Positions 1-11,971 are shown, counted from the first letter of the stretch. The stretch is 64,000 nucleotides of DNA from Leclercia adecarboxylata (GCF_006171285.1 NZ_CP040889.1:4030001-4094000), one strand, 5' to 3'. Translations and numbers: made by a program. Notes: generated by a model from the letters alone, not told the origin.

Positions 1-109
1 AAAAAAGAAAACCGATCCGGCAGGCATGACCATAACTTACCCTGATGGCACAGTAGAACTTAAACGAACTATTATCCCGGACTACACGAAATTGCTTTCA
101 ATGATGTAA
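1..109 (+). CDS. 3' end of a lipoprotein paralogue (partial)
   Basis: Only the last 35 codons are in the window, read from base 2 to a TAA at 107-109. They end in a segment with the motif PAGMTITYPDGTVE followed by an IIPDY motif. The next gene ends in almost the same residues, and the two DNA stretches are nearly identical over about 40 bases around the GMTITYPDGT codons. This is therefore the tail of a tandem paralogue of the 160-933 lipoprotein. The rest lies outside the window, so signal peptide and length cannot be judged. Function is unknown; see the next entry for the immunity-protein idea. Confidence 0.75.
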   Translation, partial: KKKTDPAGMTITYPDGTVELKRTIIPDYTKLLSMM

Positions 110-159
110 CAAGACACCAGCCCAGAAGTTTTTTAGGATTTTCATCAAGGAGGAATACC

Positions 160-933
160 GTGAAGCATATTAACATCGCACTATTACTATTAGCGCTTCC
201 ATTGAATGGATGTGCCAGTCGCCCCGACTATACTCTTCACCCACCGGCCAGAACTGAGTGGGTGAACGTTACGTTGGAGTTGCCCCCTTATACTGAGGTA
301 ACGCCGATGGACGTGTTATACCGATCGGATAAATGCCAGCGAGAAGTCTATGATGAAAAAATAGAATCGCATAGAAGTCTTGAAAGAGGAAAAAATCCCA
401 GAGTCGTAAGAATGATCCAACAAGGGAACAGCAATATATGGCACAGTCGTATTGCTTCAGATGGTGGCGGCAAATGCGAATGGAAACTCAGCGGAATACG
501 TATTGATCTCCAGCCGCAAAAAACGCTGCCACTTGCCGCCGGGAAAAAAATCATACCGACGAGCTACGAATTTGCTTTTGACGATGACGCTTATTCTGCT
601 GGAGAAGGTTCGGGTACCAGAAGAGAAGCCTATGATGATGTGTATATCAAGACGGTACTTTTCCCTATGGTTATCCACCATCGGGATAATGAGGTCGTTC
701 TGAAGTTTTTTGGCGGGAATACCAATAAATTACAATGGAGTCGATTTTACAGGGTGCATGATGTTAAAAATATCACTATTGAACCACTATTGTATCTTAA
801 AAAAGTTGTTTCGCTTGAAGCACCCAAAAGCAGCCGCGCCCCAGCAGGCATGACCATAACCTACCCTGATGGCACAGTAGAAATTAAGCGGGCCATCATC
901 CCTGACTACGAAAGGTTACTGTCATTGCCATAA
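160..933 (+). CDS. Tandem-duplicated lipoprotein, candidate T6SS lipase-immunity (Tli-like) protein
   Basis: A 257-residue protein with a GTG start, chosen because an AAGGAGG Shine-Dalgarno sits at 147-153. The N-terminus is a lipoprotein signal with lipobox LNGC (Cys18), and the next residues AS give no inner-membrane retention signal. The mature part is soluble, with a DGGGKCEW stretch near residue 105 and a C-terminal TITYPDGTVE segment. It follows its paralogue by 50 bases, probably in one transcript. Tandem periplasmic lipoprotein copies are typical of immunity proteins that follow type VI secretion lipase effectors, and I have an unverified recollection of similar proteins in such loci. 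The effector is not in the window, so the role is inference. A generic envelope lipoprotein is the alternative. Confidence 0.6.
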   Translation: MKHINIALLLLALPLNGCASRPDYTLHPPARTEWVNVTLELPPYTEVTPMDVLYRSDKCQREVYDEKIESHRSLERGKNPRVVRMIQQGNSNIWHSRIASDGGGKCEWKLSGIRIDLQPQKTLPLAAGKKIIPTSYEFAFDDDAYSAGEGSGTRREAYDDVYIKTVLFPMVIHHRDNEVVLKFFGGNTNKLQWSRFYRVHDVKNITIEPLLYLKKVVSLEAPKSSRAPAGMTITYPDGTVEIKRAIIPDYERLLSLP

Positions 934-996
934 CAGATGCTCGCTCCTCGATGGTTCATTTAATCCAATAGTTCGTTAACGGAACACGCTCAAGTT

Positions 997-1017
997 ACGG
1001 TGCAATTTCTGCACCGT
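997..1017. promoter_or_regulatory. 21-bp dyad upstream of ast operon, possible enhancer site
   Basis: ACGGTGCA and TGCACCGT form a perfect 8-5-8 inverted repeat about 230 bases upstream of the sigma-54 promoter. The GTGCA/TGCAC half-sites resemble NtrC half-sites, but their order is inverted relative to the usual GCAC-N7-GTGC arrangement. No T-run follows, so it is not an obvious terminator for the lipoprotein genes. Position and symmetry suit an activator site for astC; which protein binds is inference. Confidence 0.4.
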
Positions 1018-1245
1018 TCTGGCGCGTAACGCCCTCTGATGGCGCGTAAAAGCTATACAAATTTCGCGAGCGATCACAATTCCAGAATTATATTTGGCCT
1101 ATGCATAATATTTCTGTTTTTCCTTCGGTAAAGCGCCGCTTGTTGTAAAAATATTCACTTTTTATGCAATAACAGTGAATAACTCCATATTGTAACCTGT
1201 TGATATTTCGTTACCTCATCCCGTTTATGCATTTTTATCGCTGGC

Positions 1246-1261
1246 TGGCACGAACGCTGCA
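1246..1261 (+). promoter_or_regulatory. Sigma-54 promoter of the ast operon
   Basis: TGGCACGAACGCTGCA matches the sigma-54 consensus, with GG at 1247-1248 and GC at 1259-1260, exactly 12 bases apart, about 70 bases before astC. In E. coli the ast operon is driven by sigma-54 with NtrC under nitrogen limitation, so the element and its place agree. The whole 934-1333 gap is regulatory: the dyad at 997-1017, AT-rich stretches with TGAATA-like ArgR half-sites around 1170-1185, and this promoter. I see no gene in it. Confidence 0.8.
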
Positions 1262-1288
1262 ATCTACATTCACAGGGCAAACACATAA

Positions 1289-3581
<2,293 letters not shown>

Positions 3582-3585
<4 letters not shown>

Positions 3586-5069
3586 ACTTATGGATTAACG
3601 GCGACTGGGTCACCGGCGAAGGTGAGCAACGCAGCAAACACAACCCGGTAGGCCAGGAGTTGCTGTGGCAGGGGGCGGACGCCAGCCCGGCGCAGGTTGA
3701 ACAGGCCTGCCGCGCGGCGCGCAGCGCTTTCCCCGGCTGGGCGAAGCAGCCGTTCAGCGCCCGCCAGGCGATTGTCGAGAAATTTGCTGCCCTGCTGGAG
3801 GCGAATAAACAGGAGCTGACCAGCATTATTGCCCGCGAAACCGGCAAGCCGCGCTGGGAGGCGGCGACCGAAATCACCGCCATGATCAACAAGGTCGCCA
3901 TTTCGATAAAGGCCTACCACACCCGCACCGGCGAGCAGCGCACCGAGATGGCAGACGGTGCCGCCACGCTGCGCCATCGCCCGCACGGCGTGCTGGCCGT
4001 GTTTGGCCCCTATAACTTCCCCGGCCATCTGCCGAACGGCCACATCGTGCCCGCGCTGCTGGCGGGCAACACCCTGATCTTCAAGCCGAGCGAGCTGACG
4101 CCGTGGAGCGGTGAGGCGGTAGTCAAACTGTGGGAGCAGGCCGGGCTGCCGCCGGGCGTGCTTAATCTGGTGCAGGGCGGACGCGAAACCGGCCAGGCCC
4201 TGAGCGCCCTCGGCGACATCGACGGGCTGCTGTTTACCGGCAGCGCCGGGACCGGCTACCAGCTGCATCGCCAGCTCGCCGGTCAGCCGGAAAAAATTCT
4301 GGCTCTTGAGATGGGCGGCAACAATGCGCTAATCGTTGACGACCCGTCGGATATCGACGCCGCGGTTCACCTGACGATCCAGTCAGCCTTTATTACCGCC
4401 GGGCAGCGCTGCACCTGCGCCCGTCGCCTGCTGGTAAAAAGCGGGGCAGAAGGCGATGCCTTCCTGGCCCGTCTGGTCGAAGTGAGCGGACGCCTGCTGC
4501 CGGGCGCGTGGGATGCCAGCGACCAGCCGTTTATCGGCGGGCTGATTTCCGAGCAGGCGGCAAAAAATGTCTATCACGCCTGGCGGGAGCATGTCGCCCG
4601 TGGGGGCCAGTCGCTGCTGGAACCGCGTCTGGTGAAAGCGGGCACCTCCTTACTGACCTCGGCCATTGTTGAGATGACCGGCGTGCGCGACGTGCCGGAT
4701 GAAGAGGTCTTTGGCCCACTGCTGTGCGTCTGGCGCTACGACGATTTTGACCAGGCCATCGCCATGGCGAACGCCACGCGCTACGGCCTGTCCTGTGGGC
4801 TGATCTCCCCGGATCGCGAGCGCTTTGACCAGCTTCTGCTGGAGGCCCGCGCCGGGATCGTCAACTGGAATAAACCGCTTACCGGCGCGGCCAGTACCGC
4901 ACCTTTTGGCGGGGTGGGGGCATCCGGCAACCACCGCGCCAGCGCCTGGTATGCGGCAGATTACTGCGCCTGGCCGATGGCGAGCCTCGAGACAGCCGCC
5001 ATCGTCCTGCCGGAGCAGCTGAATCCGGGTCTCGATTTTACACGGGAGAAGCGTCATGAAAGCGCGTGA
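3582..5069 (+). CDS. astD: N-succinylglutamate 5-semialdehyde dehydrogenase
   Basis: A 495-residue aldehyde dehydrogenase that oxidises succinylglutamate semialdehyde with NAD, step four of the pathway. The start is ATG at 3582, giving [12 protein letters not shown] as in E. coli AstD; the frame stays open 57 bases upstream inside astA, but that extension is not conserved. Catalytic residues by count are Glu243 (ALEMGG) and Cys277 (GQRCTCARR). The nucleotide-binding FTGSAGTG motif and the [11 protein letters not shown] segment are present. It overlaps astA by four bases and astB by 14. Confidence 0.96.
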
Positions 5070-6381
5070 AGTTAACTTCGACGGGCTGGTGGGGCTGACC
5101 CACCACTACGCCGGACTGTCGTTCGGCAATGAGGCCTCTACAAAGCACCGCTTTCAGATCTCCAACCCACGGCTGGCGGCGAAGCAGGGTCTGTTAAAGA
5201 TGAAGGCGCTGGCCGATGCGGGCTTCCCTCAGGCGGTGATCCCGCCCCAGGAGCGGCCCAACGTCGGCGTGCTGCGTCAGCTTGGCTTTACCAGCACGGA
5301 CGAGCAGGTGGTGGAAAAGGCGGGCACCCAGATGCCGCAGCTTCTCTCCGCCGCCAGCTCAGCTTCCTCTATGTGGGTGGCTAACGCCGCCACGGTGGCC
5401 CCGTCTGCGGATACGCTCGACGGGAAAGTGCATCTGACGGTGGCGAATCTTAACAACAAGTTTCACCGCGCCAGTGAGGCCGGCACCACGGAACAGGTAC
5501 TGCGCGCCATCTTCCGCGATGAATCCCGCTTCAGCGTGCATACGGCGCTGCCGCAGGTGGCGATGTTCGGCGACGAAGGGGCGGCCAACCATAACCGTCT
5601 CGGCGGCGATTACGGCGAGCCGGGTCTGCAGCTGTTTATCTATGGCCGTGACGAGGGGGCTGGCCGTGCGCCTGCCCGCTACCCGGCCCGCCAGACCCTG
5701 GCCGCAAGCCAGGCCGTGGCCCGCCTGAATCAGGTCAATCCGGGGCAACTGATGTTTGCCCAGCAAAACCCGCTGGTGATTGACCAGGGTGTGTTCCATA
5801 ACGACGTGATTGCGGTATCAAATCGTCAGGTGCTGTTCTGCCACGAGCAGGCGTTTGTCGATCAGCCCGCGTTGTTGCAGTCCCTGCGCGATCGCGTGCC
5901 CGGCTTTATGCCTATTGTGGTGCCGACCGGGGCGGTCCCGGTGCAGGACGCGGTGGCAACCTACCTGTTTAACAGCCAGCTTTTGAGCCGCGACGACGGC
6001 AGCATGATGCTGGTTCTGCCCCAGGAGTCGCAGAACCACCCGGGCGTCTGGCGCTACCTGAGCCAGCTGGTGGCAGAGGATAACCCCATCAGCGAGCTGC
6101 GGGTGTTCGATCTGCGTGAAAGCATGGCCAACGGTGGCGGTCCGGCGTGTCTGCGCCTGCGCGTGGTGCTGACCACCGAAGAGCAGCGGGCGGTGAACCC
6201 GGCGGTGATGATGAACGATACCCTGTTCAACACGCTTAACGACTGGGTGGATCGCTACTATCGCGACCGTCTGACCCAGGCCGATCTGATCGACCCGCTG
6301 CTGCTGCGGGAAGGGCGCGAGGCGCTGGATGCCCTGACGCGCATTTTGCAGCTCGGCTCCGTCTATCCGTTCCAGCAATAA
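5056..6381 (+). CDS. astB: N-succinylarginine dihydrolase
   Basis: A 441-residue member of the guanidino-group-modifying superfamily that hydrolyses N-succinylarginine to succinylornithine, two ammonia and CO2, step two of the pathway. The catalytic Cys is Cys365 in [12 protein letters not shown], the same number as in E. coli. The N-terminal [16 protein letters not shown] and the [12 protein letters not shown] motif are typical. It is a few residues shorter than the E. coli protein (447). The start lies inside the end of astD (14-base overlap) behind a GGGAGAAG ribosome site. Confidence 0.97.
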   Translation: MKAREVNFDGLVGLTHHYAGLSFGNEASTKHRFQISNPRLAAKQGLLKMKALADAGFPQAVIPPQERPNVGVLRQLGFTSTDEQVVEKAGTQMPQLLSAASSASSMWVANAATVAPSADTLDGKVHLTVANLNNKFHRASEAGTTEQVLRAIFRDESRFSVHTALPQVAMFGDEGAANHNRLGGDYGEPGLQLFIYGRDEGAGRAPARYPARQTLAASQAVARLNQVNPGQLMFAQQNPLVIDQGVFHNDVIAVSNRQVLFCHEQAFVDQPALLQSLRDRVPGFMPIVVPTGAVPVQDAVATYLFNSQLLSRDDGSMMLVLPQESQNHPGVWRYLSQLVAEDNPISELRVFDLRESMANGGGPACLRLRVVLTTEEQRAVNPAVMMNDTLFNTLNDWVDRYYRDRLTQADLIDPLLLREGREALDALTRILQLGSVYPFQQ

Positions 6382-6391
6382 AGGAGGCGTT

Positions 6392-7357
6392 ATGGAAAAC
6401 TTTCTGGCGCTGACGATGGCCGATGAACCCCCCGCCCAGCGCGAAGGCAACGGGGCGTCGTTTCACTGGCGCTGGCTGGCACGCGGCGTGCTGGAGCTAA
6501 TCCCGGAGGCGGCAAGCGAGCGCGCCCTGGTGCTTTCTGCCGGGATCCACGGCAACGAAACGGCCCCGGTGGAGATTGTCGACCTGCTGGTCAGGGCGCT
6601 GTTTCGCGGTGAACTGACCCTGCGCTGCCGTCTGCTGGTCATCTACGGCAATCCTCCGGCGCTGCGGGCCGACAAGCGCTACCTGACCTGCGACATCAAT
6701 CGCCTGTTCAGCGGGCGCGGAGCGCAGTTCCCGGCCTGCGATGAGACCGAACGGGCGGCGTTGCTGGAGACGCTGGTTGAAGCCTTTTACCAGCAGGCGG
6801 GGGCCGATCGCTGGCATCTCGATCTGCATACCGCCATTCGTGCCTCTTATCATGAGCGATTTGGTGTGTTGCCCCAGCGCAGTCAGCCCTGGGACGAGGC
6901 CTTTATTGAGTGGCTGGGGGATGCCGGGCTTGAAGCGCTGGTGTTTCATCAGGCACCGGGCGGTACCTTTACCCATTTCACCTGCGAGCGTTTTGGCGCG
7001 CTGGCCTGCACGCTGGAGCTGGGCAAGGCGCTGCCGTTCGGGCATAACGATCTGACGCGATTTGCCACCACCCATCAGGCGCTGCGGGCGTTGCTGAGCG
7101 GTGTGGCCTCGACGCCGCACGCTGAGCCGGTGGAGCAGTATCGGGTGGTGCAGCAGATCACCCGGCGCAGCGAGGCATTTGTCCTGCATATGGCCGGGCA
7201 TACCCTCAACTTTACCCCTTTCCGCCAGGGCGTTTTACTGGCAGAGGATGGGGACGAGCGCTATGAGGTGCAAAAGCCGACCGAGTACGTGCTGTTCCCC
7301 AATCCGGCAGTGGCCTTTGGCTTACGCGCCGGGCTGATGCTGGAAAAAATCGGCTGA
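6392..7357 (+). CDS. astE: Succinylglutamate desuccinylase
   Basis: A 321-residue zinc carboxypeptidase-like enzyme that splits N-succinylglutamate into succinate and glutamate, the last step. The zinc site is visible as [11 protein letters not shown] (His and Glu near residues 53-56) and the LDLHTAIR histidine near residue 147; the [16 protein letters not shown] segment holds the likely catalytic Glu. It begins ten bases after astB with an AAGGAGG ribosome site and closes the operon. Length matches E. coli AstE (322). Confidence 0.96.
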   Translation: MENFLALTMADEPPAQREGNGASFHWRWLARGVLELIPEAASERALVLSAGIHGNETAPVEIVDLLVRALFRGELTLRCRLLVIYGNPPALRADKRYLTCDINRLFSGRGAQFPACDETERAALLETLVEAFYQQAGADRWHLDLHTAIRASYHERFGVLPQRSQPWDEAFIEWLGDAGLEALVFHQAPGGTFTHFTCERFGALACTLELGKALPFGHNDLTRFATTHQALRALLSGVASTPHAEPVEQYRVVQQITRRSEAFVLHMAGHTLNFTPFRQGVLLAEDGDERYEVQKPTEYVLFPNPAVAFGLRAGLMLEKIG

Positions 7358-7363
7358 TAAATA

Positions 7364-7400
7364 CCTGGCCCCAATAAGCGCAACGCGGCGGGGCCGGTTA
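7364..7400 (+). terminator. Probable ast operon terminator (weak)
   Basis: CTGGCCCC at 7365-7372 can pair with GGGGCCGG at 7390-7397 across a 17-base loop, just after the astE stop. Only a short TTATTC follows, so this is a weak intrinsic terminator. The remaining gap to spy (about 7400-7695) is AT-rich with no gene visible. Confidence 0.45.
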
Positions 7401-7695
7401 TTCACGCACTCATTTCTTTATCACTGCTTTTATTACAGATTATTCCTGGCTGTTTGCTTTATTATTAATCTGTTTGTCGGTATACTCCTTCATAATCTCT
7501 TTAAAATCATGTTATTGCATATTTCTGTTTCAACTCTCCACGCTTTATCCTTATTTTCTCCATATTTGACGATAATTTGTTTTTTACACTTTCATTGTTT
7601 TACTGTTGCTCTGACTAATTGACGATAAACCCCGTAAAGTGAATCTCGTCAACACGGCATAGCGCCGAAGAATAACTGAAAGGAAGGACAAAATT

Positions 7696-8184
7696 ATGCG
7701 TAAATTAACTGCACTGTTTGTTGCCTCTACCCTGGCTCTGGGCGCTACCAGCGCGGCATTCGCCGCAGATACCGCCACCACCACGGCAGCACCGACCGAA
7801 GGCAAAATGATGCATCACAAAGGTAAGCCGGGTATGCATCACGACATGATGTTTAAAGACCTGAACCTGACCGATGCGCAGAAACAGCAGGTTCGCGACA
7901 TCATGAAAAGCCAGCGTGACCAGATGAAGCGTCCGCCGGTAGAAGAGCGCCGCGCAATGCATGACATCATCGCCAGCGACAGCTTCGATAAAGCGAAAGC
8001 CGAGGCGCAGGTAGATAAGATGGCCGAGCAGCATAAAGCCCGCATGCTGGCGCACATGGAAACCCAGAACAAGATCTACAACATTCTTACCCCGGAACAG
8101 AAAAAGCAGTTTAATGCCAATTTTGAGAAGCGTCTGACAGAACGTTCAGCGCCGGAAGGTAAAATGACCCCACCAGCCGAATAA
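7696..8184 (+). CDS. spy: Periplasmic ATP-independent chaperone Spy
   Basis: A 162-residue periplasmic protein with a 23-residue signal peptide ending AAFA-A. The mature chain is rich in Met, His, Lys and Arg and carries the LTDAQKQQ and LTPEQKKQF repeats (LTXXQ) of the Spy/CpxP family, which form a cradle-shaped alpha-helical dimer. It prevents aggregation of unfolded periplasmic proteins. Identity to E. coli Spy is obvious across the whole length. The ATG follows GAAAGGAAGG. In E. coli Cpx and Bae control spy; a GATAA-N5-GTAAA pair at 7624-7638 loosely resembles a CpxR box, which is not decisive. A strong terminator follows. Confidence 0.97.
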   Translation: MRKLTALFVASTLALGATSAAFAADTATTTAAPTEGKMMHHKGKPGMHHDMMFKDLNLTDAQKQQVRDIMKSQRDQMKRPPVEERRAMHDIIASDSFDKAKAEAQVDKMAEQHKARMLAHMETQNKIYNILTPEQKKQFNANFEKRLTERSAPEGKMTPPAE

Positions 8185-8202
8185 TCGGTTCAGCCATTCA
8201 AG

Positions 8203-8260
8203 ACCGCCGGAGTCCTGTTCACCCAAGCGTATTCGCTGTGGACAGGTCCGGCGGTTTTTT
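8203..8260 (+). terminator. Intrinsic terminator of spy
   Basis: ACCGCCGGA (8203-8211) plus CCTGT (8214-8218) pair with ACAGG (8242-8246) plus TCCGGCGGT (8247-8255), followed by TTTTTTC. This is a long stem with a two-base bulge and a clean T-run. The rest of the gap up to ves shows no gene. Confidence 0.9.
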
Positions 8261-8478
8261 CTTTTCCTGCCTCTTGCCAGCCGCCGCCATCCCGGTATTC
8301 TCCTGTTATCGATCTGCAGAATGTGTTTGAAATGTCTGACGTTACTTTTTTTCACCGTCGGACTAAGGCCCACCCGCACATCTGCCGATATTGATCCGCA
8401 GCGACCTAATGATAACAAACAATAAGCAACCGCCCCCGGCGGGATGCTCTGGCGCGCATTGCGCCATTTGGAGTGGTG

Positions 8479-9036
8479 ATGGACTTTTTTGATATCCGCA
8501 AAATGCCGGTTAACCTCTGGCGCAACGGCGCAGGCGAGACGCGCGAAATATGCTGTTTCCCTCCTGCAACCCGGGACTTTACCTGGCGCGCCAGTATTGC
8601 GTCCCTTGCCAGCAACGGCGATTTTTCCGTTTCGCCCGGCATCGACCGGGTGATTACCCTGCTGGAAGGGGGTGAAGTGAAGCTGGATGGCGGGCAGGCG
8701 TTTAACCACACCCTGCGACGTCATCAGCCCTTCAGCTTTGCCGGAGAGTTGCCTGTCAAGGCGGAGCTGCTGGAAGGGCAGATGTCGATGGACTTTAACA
8801 TCATGACCCGCCGGGACATCTGTCGGGCGAAGGTGCGGGTGGCGGATCGCACCTTCACCACCTTTGCGTCACGCGGCGGGGTGGTCTTTGTGCTGAGCGG
8901 GGCCTGGCAGTTGGGCGACAAACTGCTCACCGCCGACCAGGGCGCGTACTGGCATGACGGCGATCACACCCTGCGGCTGCTCAAGGCAGAGGGCACCCTG
9001 CTGTTCAGCGAGATTTTCTGGCTTCCAGGTCACTGA
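8479..9036 (+). CDS. ves: HutD/Ves family cupin-like protein
   Basis: A 185-residue protein of the HutD/Ves family, all-beta and cytoplasmic. The block [17 protein letters not shown] is the family signature, followed by [20 protein letters not shown] and the [11 protein letters not shown] segment. In E. coli Ves is described as cold- and stress-inducible; its biochemical role is not settled. ATG 8479 is preferred over two in-frame GTG codons just upstream because it gives MDFFDIRK, matching E. coli MEYFDMRK, with GGAG at 8470-8473. Its 3' end overlaps the convergent cho gene by 32 bases. Confidence 0.9.
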   Translation: MDFFDIRKMPVNLWRNGAGETREICCFPPATRDFTWRASIASLASNGDFSVSPGIDRVITLLEGGEVKLDGGQAFNHTLRRHQPFSFAGELPVKAELLEGQMSMDFNIMTRRDICRAKVRVADRTFTTFASRGGVVFVLSGAWQLGDKLLTADQGAYWHDGDHTLRLLKAEGTLLFSEIFWLPGH

Positions 9037-9892
9037 GCGGAATGATCTCATAGTTCCCGGCCAGCAGCGGCTTGCAGAGAATTTTATACCCATCCTGATC
9101 AAAACCGGCGGGGGCGCGCAGCAGTTCCGCCGCCTCGTCGAGGCTGTCCACCGCGCCCAGCCAGAGCCAGTTATGGATGATATGATAATGGGTCATCTCC
9201 GGGCGCGACTCTTTCAGCGCCACGGCGCAGTCCCACGGCCAGCAGGTGACGCCAATCGCCTGCAACCCTTCAACCAGCCGCTGCTGGTGATCCTCAACGC
9301 TCTCTTTTCCGCAGCACGCCCCCGCACAACGCTTCAGCGCCGAACGGAAACAGGCCCGCCCGCGGGTTAACGACTCAAGCCCCAGCAGGCCATAACAGAG
9401 CTGGCGCTCATCGGCCAGCGCCTGCAGGGTTTGCAGCGCCGCCCGGCGATTAGCAAACAGGCCAAACAGGTTCGGGGTGTGGGAGAAATCCACCTCCCGG
9501 GCATACACAATCTGCGGTTTTCCCTCGGTGATCTGCAGCGAGCAGAGCTGGCGATTGCGGCGTAACCGTTTATTGAACAGCGGCTGCTGCTCCTTGATTA
9601 AACGTGCTTCCAGCAGCAGCGCGCCCAGCTCACCGGCGGTTTGCGTCCAGGTGATCCGCCGGGACTGGCGCAGCATGGCGGCCTCGTCCGGGGTGCGCAG
9701 ATGCGACAGCACCCGGCTGCGAATATTGACGCTCTTGCCGATATACAGGGGCATGGCGTCGCTTTCGCCATGAAAGAAGTAGACGCCAGGCTGTTTGGGC
9801 AGAGCCTCAAGCCACGGGCGAAGATGTTCGGGATATTCATAGATGGCGGCCGCTTCGAATTCAAGCCGCGGTGCCGATTGACGCCTGCTCAC
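9005..9892 (-). CDS. cho: UvrC-homologous excinuclease Cho
   Basis: A 295-residue GIY-YIG endonuclease (PGVYFF and [13 protein letters not shown] near the N-terminus) homologous to the N-terminal half of UvrC. It makes the 3' incision in nucleotide excision repair and handles bulky lesions UvrC cannot. [17 protein letters not shown] cysteine cluster lies centrally, as in E. coli. The start is GTG at 9890-9892 ([12 protein letters not shown]), with CAGGAG six bases before it. An in-frame ATG at 9917-9919 exists, but it falls inside the LexA box and would need a transcript starting upstream of the operator. The length then equals E. coli Cho. Confidence 0.94.
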   Translation of the reverse strand: MSRRQSAPRLEFEAAAIYEYPEHLRPWLEALPKQPGVYFFHGESDAMPLYIGKSVNIRSRVLSHLRTPDEAAMLRQSRRITWTQTAGELGALLLEARLIKEQQPLFNKRLRRNRQLCSLQITEGKPQIVYAREVDFSHTPNLFGLFANRRAALQTLQALADERQLCYGLLGLESLTRGRACFRSALKRCAGACCGKESVEDHQQRLVEGLQAIGVTCWPWDCAVALKESRPEMTHYHIIHNWLWLGAVDSLDEAAELLRAPAGFDQDGYKILCKPLLAGNYEIIPLSDLEARKSR

Positions 9893-9905
9893 AACATACT
9901 CCTGA

Positions 9906-9925
9906 TACTGTTCAGGCATACAGTG
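9906..9925 (-). promoter_or_regulatory. LexA (SOS) box of cho
   Basis: TACTGT-N8-ACAGTG matches the LexA consensus core CTGT-N8-ACAG exactly. It lies immediately upstream of the cho ribosome site, so LexA would block the cho promoter until DNA damage. E. coli cho is a known SOS gene. Confidence 0.88.
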
Positions 9926-9942
9926 TAGCAGCAGTTATGTGG

Positions 9943-9970
9943 TTAAAAAAGAGGCGGCAGACGCCGCCCC
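9943..9970 (-). terminator. Intrinsic terminator of nadE
   Basis: On the minus strand GGCGGC-GTCT-GCCGCC is followed by TCTTTTTT, eight bases past the nadE stop. It separates nadE from the LexA-controlled cho. Confidence 0.85.
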
Positions 9971-9977
9971 TGCAGAA

Positions 9978-10805
9978 TTACTGTTTCCAGAAGTCGTCGA
10001 ATACCGTGATCGGCGGACGACGTTTGTGCTCGGTCTTCAGGTACCAGCCTTCAATAATGCGGGCGGTGCCTTCGTCCAGGGTCTTGCCTTCCAGATAATC
10101 ATCAATGTTTTCATAGGTCACGCCCAGCGCGGCTTCGTCTGGCAGGGAAGGGCGATCGTCTTCCAGGTCCGCGGTTGGGGCTTTCTTATACAGATGCTCC
10201 GGGCAGCCCAGCGCGGCCAGCAGCTGTTTGCCCTGGCGCTTGTTGAGACGGAACAGCGGGTTGATGTCGGTGCCGCCGTCGCCATATTTGGTGAAGAAGC
10301 CGGTCAGCGCCTCTGCGGCATGGTCGGTACCCACCACCACGCCGCTGGTCATCCCGGCGATGCTGTACTGGGCTTTCATACGCTCGCGGGCTTTTTCGTT
10401 GCCGCGGACAAAATCGCTCAGCTCAATGCCGGCTTCACGCAGCGCTTTTTCGCTGGCCAGCACCGCTTCTTTAATGTTCACGGTCAACACGCGATCGGGC
10501 TGAATAAAGGCGATGGCATCCTGGCAGTCCTGCTCGTCGAACTGTACGCCGTAGGGCAGGCGCACGGCGATAAACTGCAGGTCGTTGTTGCCTGTCTCTG
10601 CACGCAGTTCACTGATAGCCATCTGGCTCAGTTTACCGGCGAGAGTGGAGTCCTGCCCGCCGCTGATGCCCAGCACCAGCGTCTTCAGGAACGGGAAGCG
10701 GGTTAGATAGGATTTTAAAAAATCAACGCTGCGGCGGATCTCGTCTTCCGCATTGATGGTGGGTTTGGCACCCAGCGCCTGGATAATCTCTTGTTGTAGA
10801 GCCAT
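9978..10805 (-). CDS. nadE: NH3-dependent NAD synthetase
   Basis: A 275-residue enzyme that amidates nicotinic acid adenine dinucleotide to NAD using ATP and ammonia, the last step of NAD synthesis. The ATP-binding SGGQDS loop is at residues 48-53, and the [14 protein letters not shown] and KKAPTADLE blocks are characteristic. There is no glutaminase domain, consistent with the ammonia-dependent type. Same length as E. coli NadE. Transcribed alone on the minus strand, divergent from osmE, with its own terminator. Confidence 0.97.
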   Translation of the reverse strand: MALQQEIIQALGAKPTINAEDEIRRSVDFLKSYLTRFPFLKTLVLGISGGQDSTLAGKLSQMAISELRAETGNNDLQFIAVRLPYGVQFDEQDCQDAIAFIQPDRVLTVNIKEAVLASEKALREAGIELSDFVRGNEKARERMKAQYSIAGMTSGVVVGTDHAAEALTGFFTKYGDGGTDINPLFRLNKRQGKQLLAALGCPEHLYKKAPTADLEDDRPSLPDEAALGVTYENIDDYLEGKTLDEGTARIIEGWYLKTEHKRRPPITVFDDFWKQ

Positions 10806-11036
10806 CTGGCCCCTCCGTTACACAAATTTGCCTGATGAATGTTCTGTTAAAGCTAACCTGTCATGCGGAAAACGACAAGGATCACAGATTTGAATGCAGC
10901 GAATTAGAGCGATTCAGCAGGTTATATTGGTTTTACAGGAATTTTCCTAAAAAACTCTGCCGTCACGCTTAGGGTTGAAAAATGTGGTTTTCTATTCCAG
11001 GCTTACTTAACACGCTGATAAACAAGAGGACGGAAT

Positions 11037-11378
11037 ATGAACAAGAACGTAGCAGGAATGTTAGGCGCAGCGGCTGTACTGACTTTACTGGCGGGCTGTA
11101 CCGCCTATGACCGCACAACAGATCAGTTTAAAGAGCCAGTAGTAAAAGACGTTAAAAAAGGGATGACCCGTGCTCAGGTTGAGCAGCTGGCCGGCAAGCC
11201 GTCATCAGAGGTGACGATGATCCACGCTCGCGGTACCTGCCAGACCTACATCCTGGGTCAACGGGATGGTAAAACCGAGACCTATTTTGTTGCATTAGAT
11301 GACACAGGTCACGTTATGAACTCCGGCTATCAGACCTGTGCCGAATACGACACCGATCCACAGGCGCCTAAAGCCTAA
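11037..11378 (+). CDS. osmE: Osmotically inducible lipoprotein OsmE
   Basis: A 113-residue SmpA/OmlA-domain (BamE-like) lipoprotein. The lipobox is LAGC with Cys21. The [17 protein letters not shown] motif is the family core, followed by [14 protein letters not shown]. coli OsmE is induced by high osmolarity and in stationary phase; its function is not defined. It has a good AGAGGACGG ribosome site and a strong terminator, so it stands alone between nadE and chb. Confidence 0.95.
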   Translation: MNKNVAGMLGAAAVLTLLAGCTAYDRTTDQFKEPVVKDVKKGMTRAQVEQLAGKPSSEVTMIHARGTCQTYILGQRDGKTETYFVALDDTGHVMNSGYQTCAEYDTDPQAPKA

Positions 11379-11405
11379 TCAGGCTCCTTCCTGAGCAGAC
11401 AGACA

Positions 11406-11433
11406 AACCGGCCCTCTGGCCGGTTTTCTTTTT
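11406..11433 (+). terminator. Intrinsic terminator of osmE
   Basis: AACCGGCC-CTCT-GGCCGGTT followed by TTCTTTTT, 27 bases after the osmE stop. Confidence 0.9.
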
Positions 11434-11446
11434 GCCGCCCCGCAAT

Positions 11447-11470
11447 CTTATTTCTTATCGCGAATTATTT
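11447..11470. promoter_or_regulatory. Candidate NagC operator of chb
   Basis: TTATTT, then a central ATCGCGAAT, then TTATTT form an AT-rich pseudo-dyad resembling NagC sites. In E. coli NagC represses chb together with ChbR, and CRP activates it. Placement just upstream of the CRP-like site fits. Assignment by eye only. Confidence 0.45.
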
Positions 11471-11476
11471 GCCTGA

Positions 11477-11496
11477 AATGTGAAGGCAGTCATAAC
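11477..11496 (+). promoter_or_regulatory. CRP-like site of the chb promoter
   Basis: TGTGA-AGGCAG-TCATA (11479-11494) differs from the CRP consensus TGTGA-N6-TCACA at one position. A possible -10 box TATACT follows at 11558-11563, so the site would sit near -80. This agrees with the catabolite activation known for chb. Confidence 0.6.
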
Positions 11497-11653
11497 CGCA
11501 GGTCAATGAGAGACAATTCCAAAACATTCTGGATTATCCCCAGCAATTCCCTTGCCGTATACTCATCCCATCAGACAGGCCAGCGAGACGAGACGCCAGG
11601 TAACGGCGCTGATATCGCGGCTAACGCGGTGGCCATATAAGAGGGAAGTCATT

Positions 11654-11971
11654 ATGGAAAAGAAACATATCTATCTGTTTTGCTCAGCGGGCATGTCAAC
11701 GTCACTGCTGGTGTCAAAGATGCGCGCGCAGGCAGAGAAGTACGAAGTGCCGGTTGTGATTGAAGCCTTCCCGGAAACCCTGGCGGGTGAGAAGGGCACC
11801 AGCGCAGACGTCGTGCTGCTGGGTCCGCAAATTGCGTATATGTTGCCGGAAATTCAACGTCTATTACCGAATAAACCGGTGGAAGTGATCGACTCTGTGC
11901 TGTACGGCAAAGTGGATGGTTTGGGTGTTCTTAAAGCTGCTGTAGCGGCGATTAAAAAAGCTGCTAATTAA
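11654..11971 (+). CDS. chbB: Chitobiose PTS enzyme IIB
   Basis: A 105-residue cytoplasmic PTS subunit of the lactose/cellobiose family that passes phosphate from ChbA to incoming N,N'-diacetylchitobiose. The phosphorylated Cys10 lies in the P-loop CSAGMSTS. The start is ATG at 11654 behind GAGGGAAG; the frame is open 34 codons upstream, but only the chosen start matches E. coli MEKKHIYLF. First gene of chbBCARFG, preceded by NagC-like and CRP-like sites. Confidence 0.96.
   Translation: MEKKHIYLFCSAGMSTSLLVSKMRAQAEKYEVPVVIEAFPETLAGEKGTSADVVLLGPQIAYMLPEIQRLLPNKPVEVIDSVLYGKVDGLGVLKAAVAAIKKAAN

Noticed and set aside
7624-7638. CpxR-like direct repeat before spy
   Set aside because: GATAA-N5-GTAAA has only one good half; kept as a remark in the spy entry, not as a feature.
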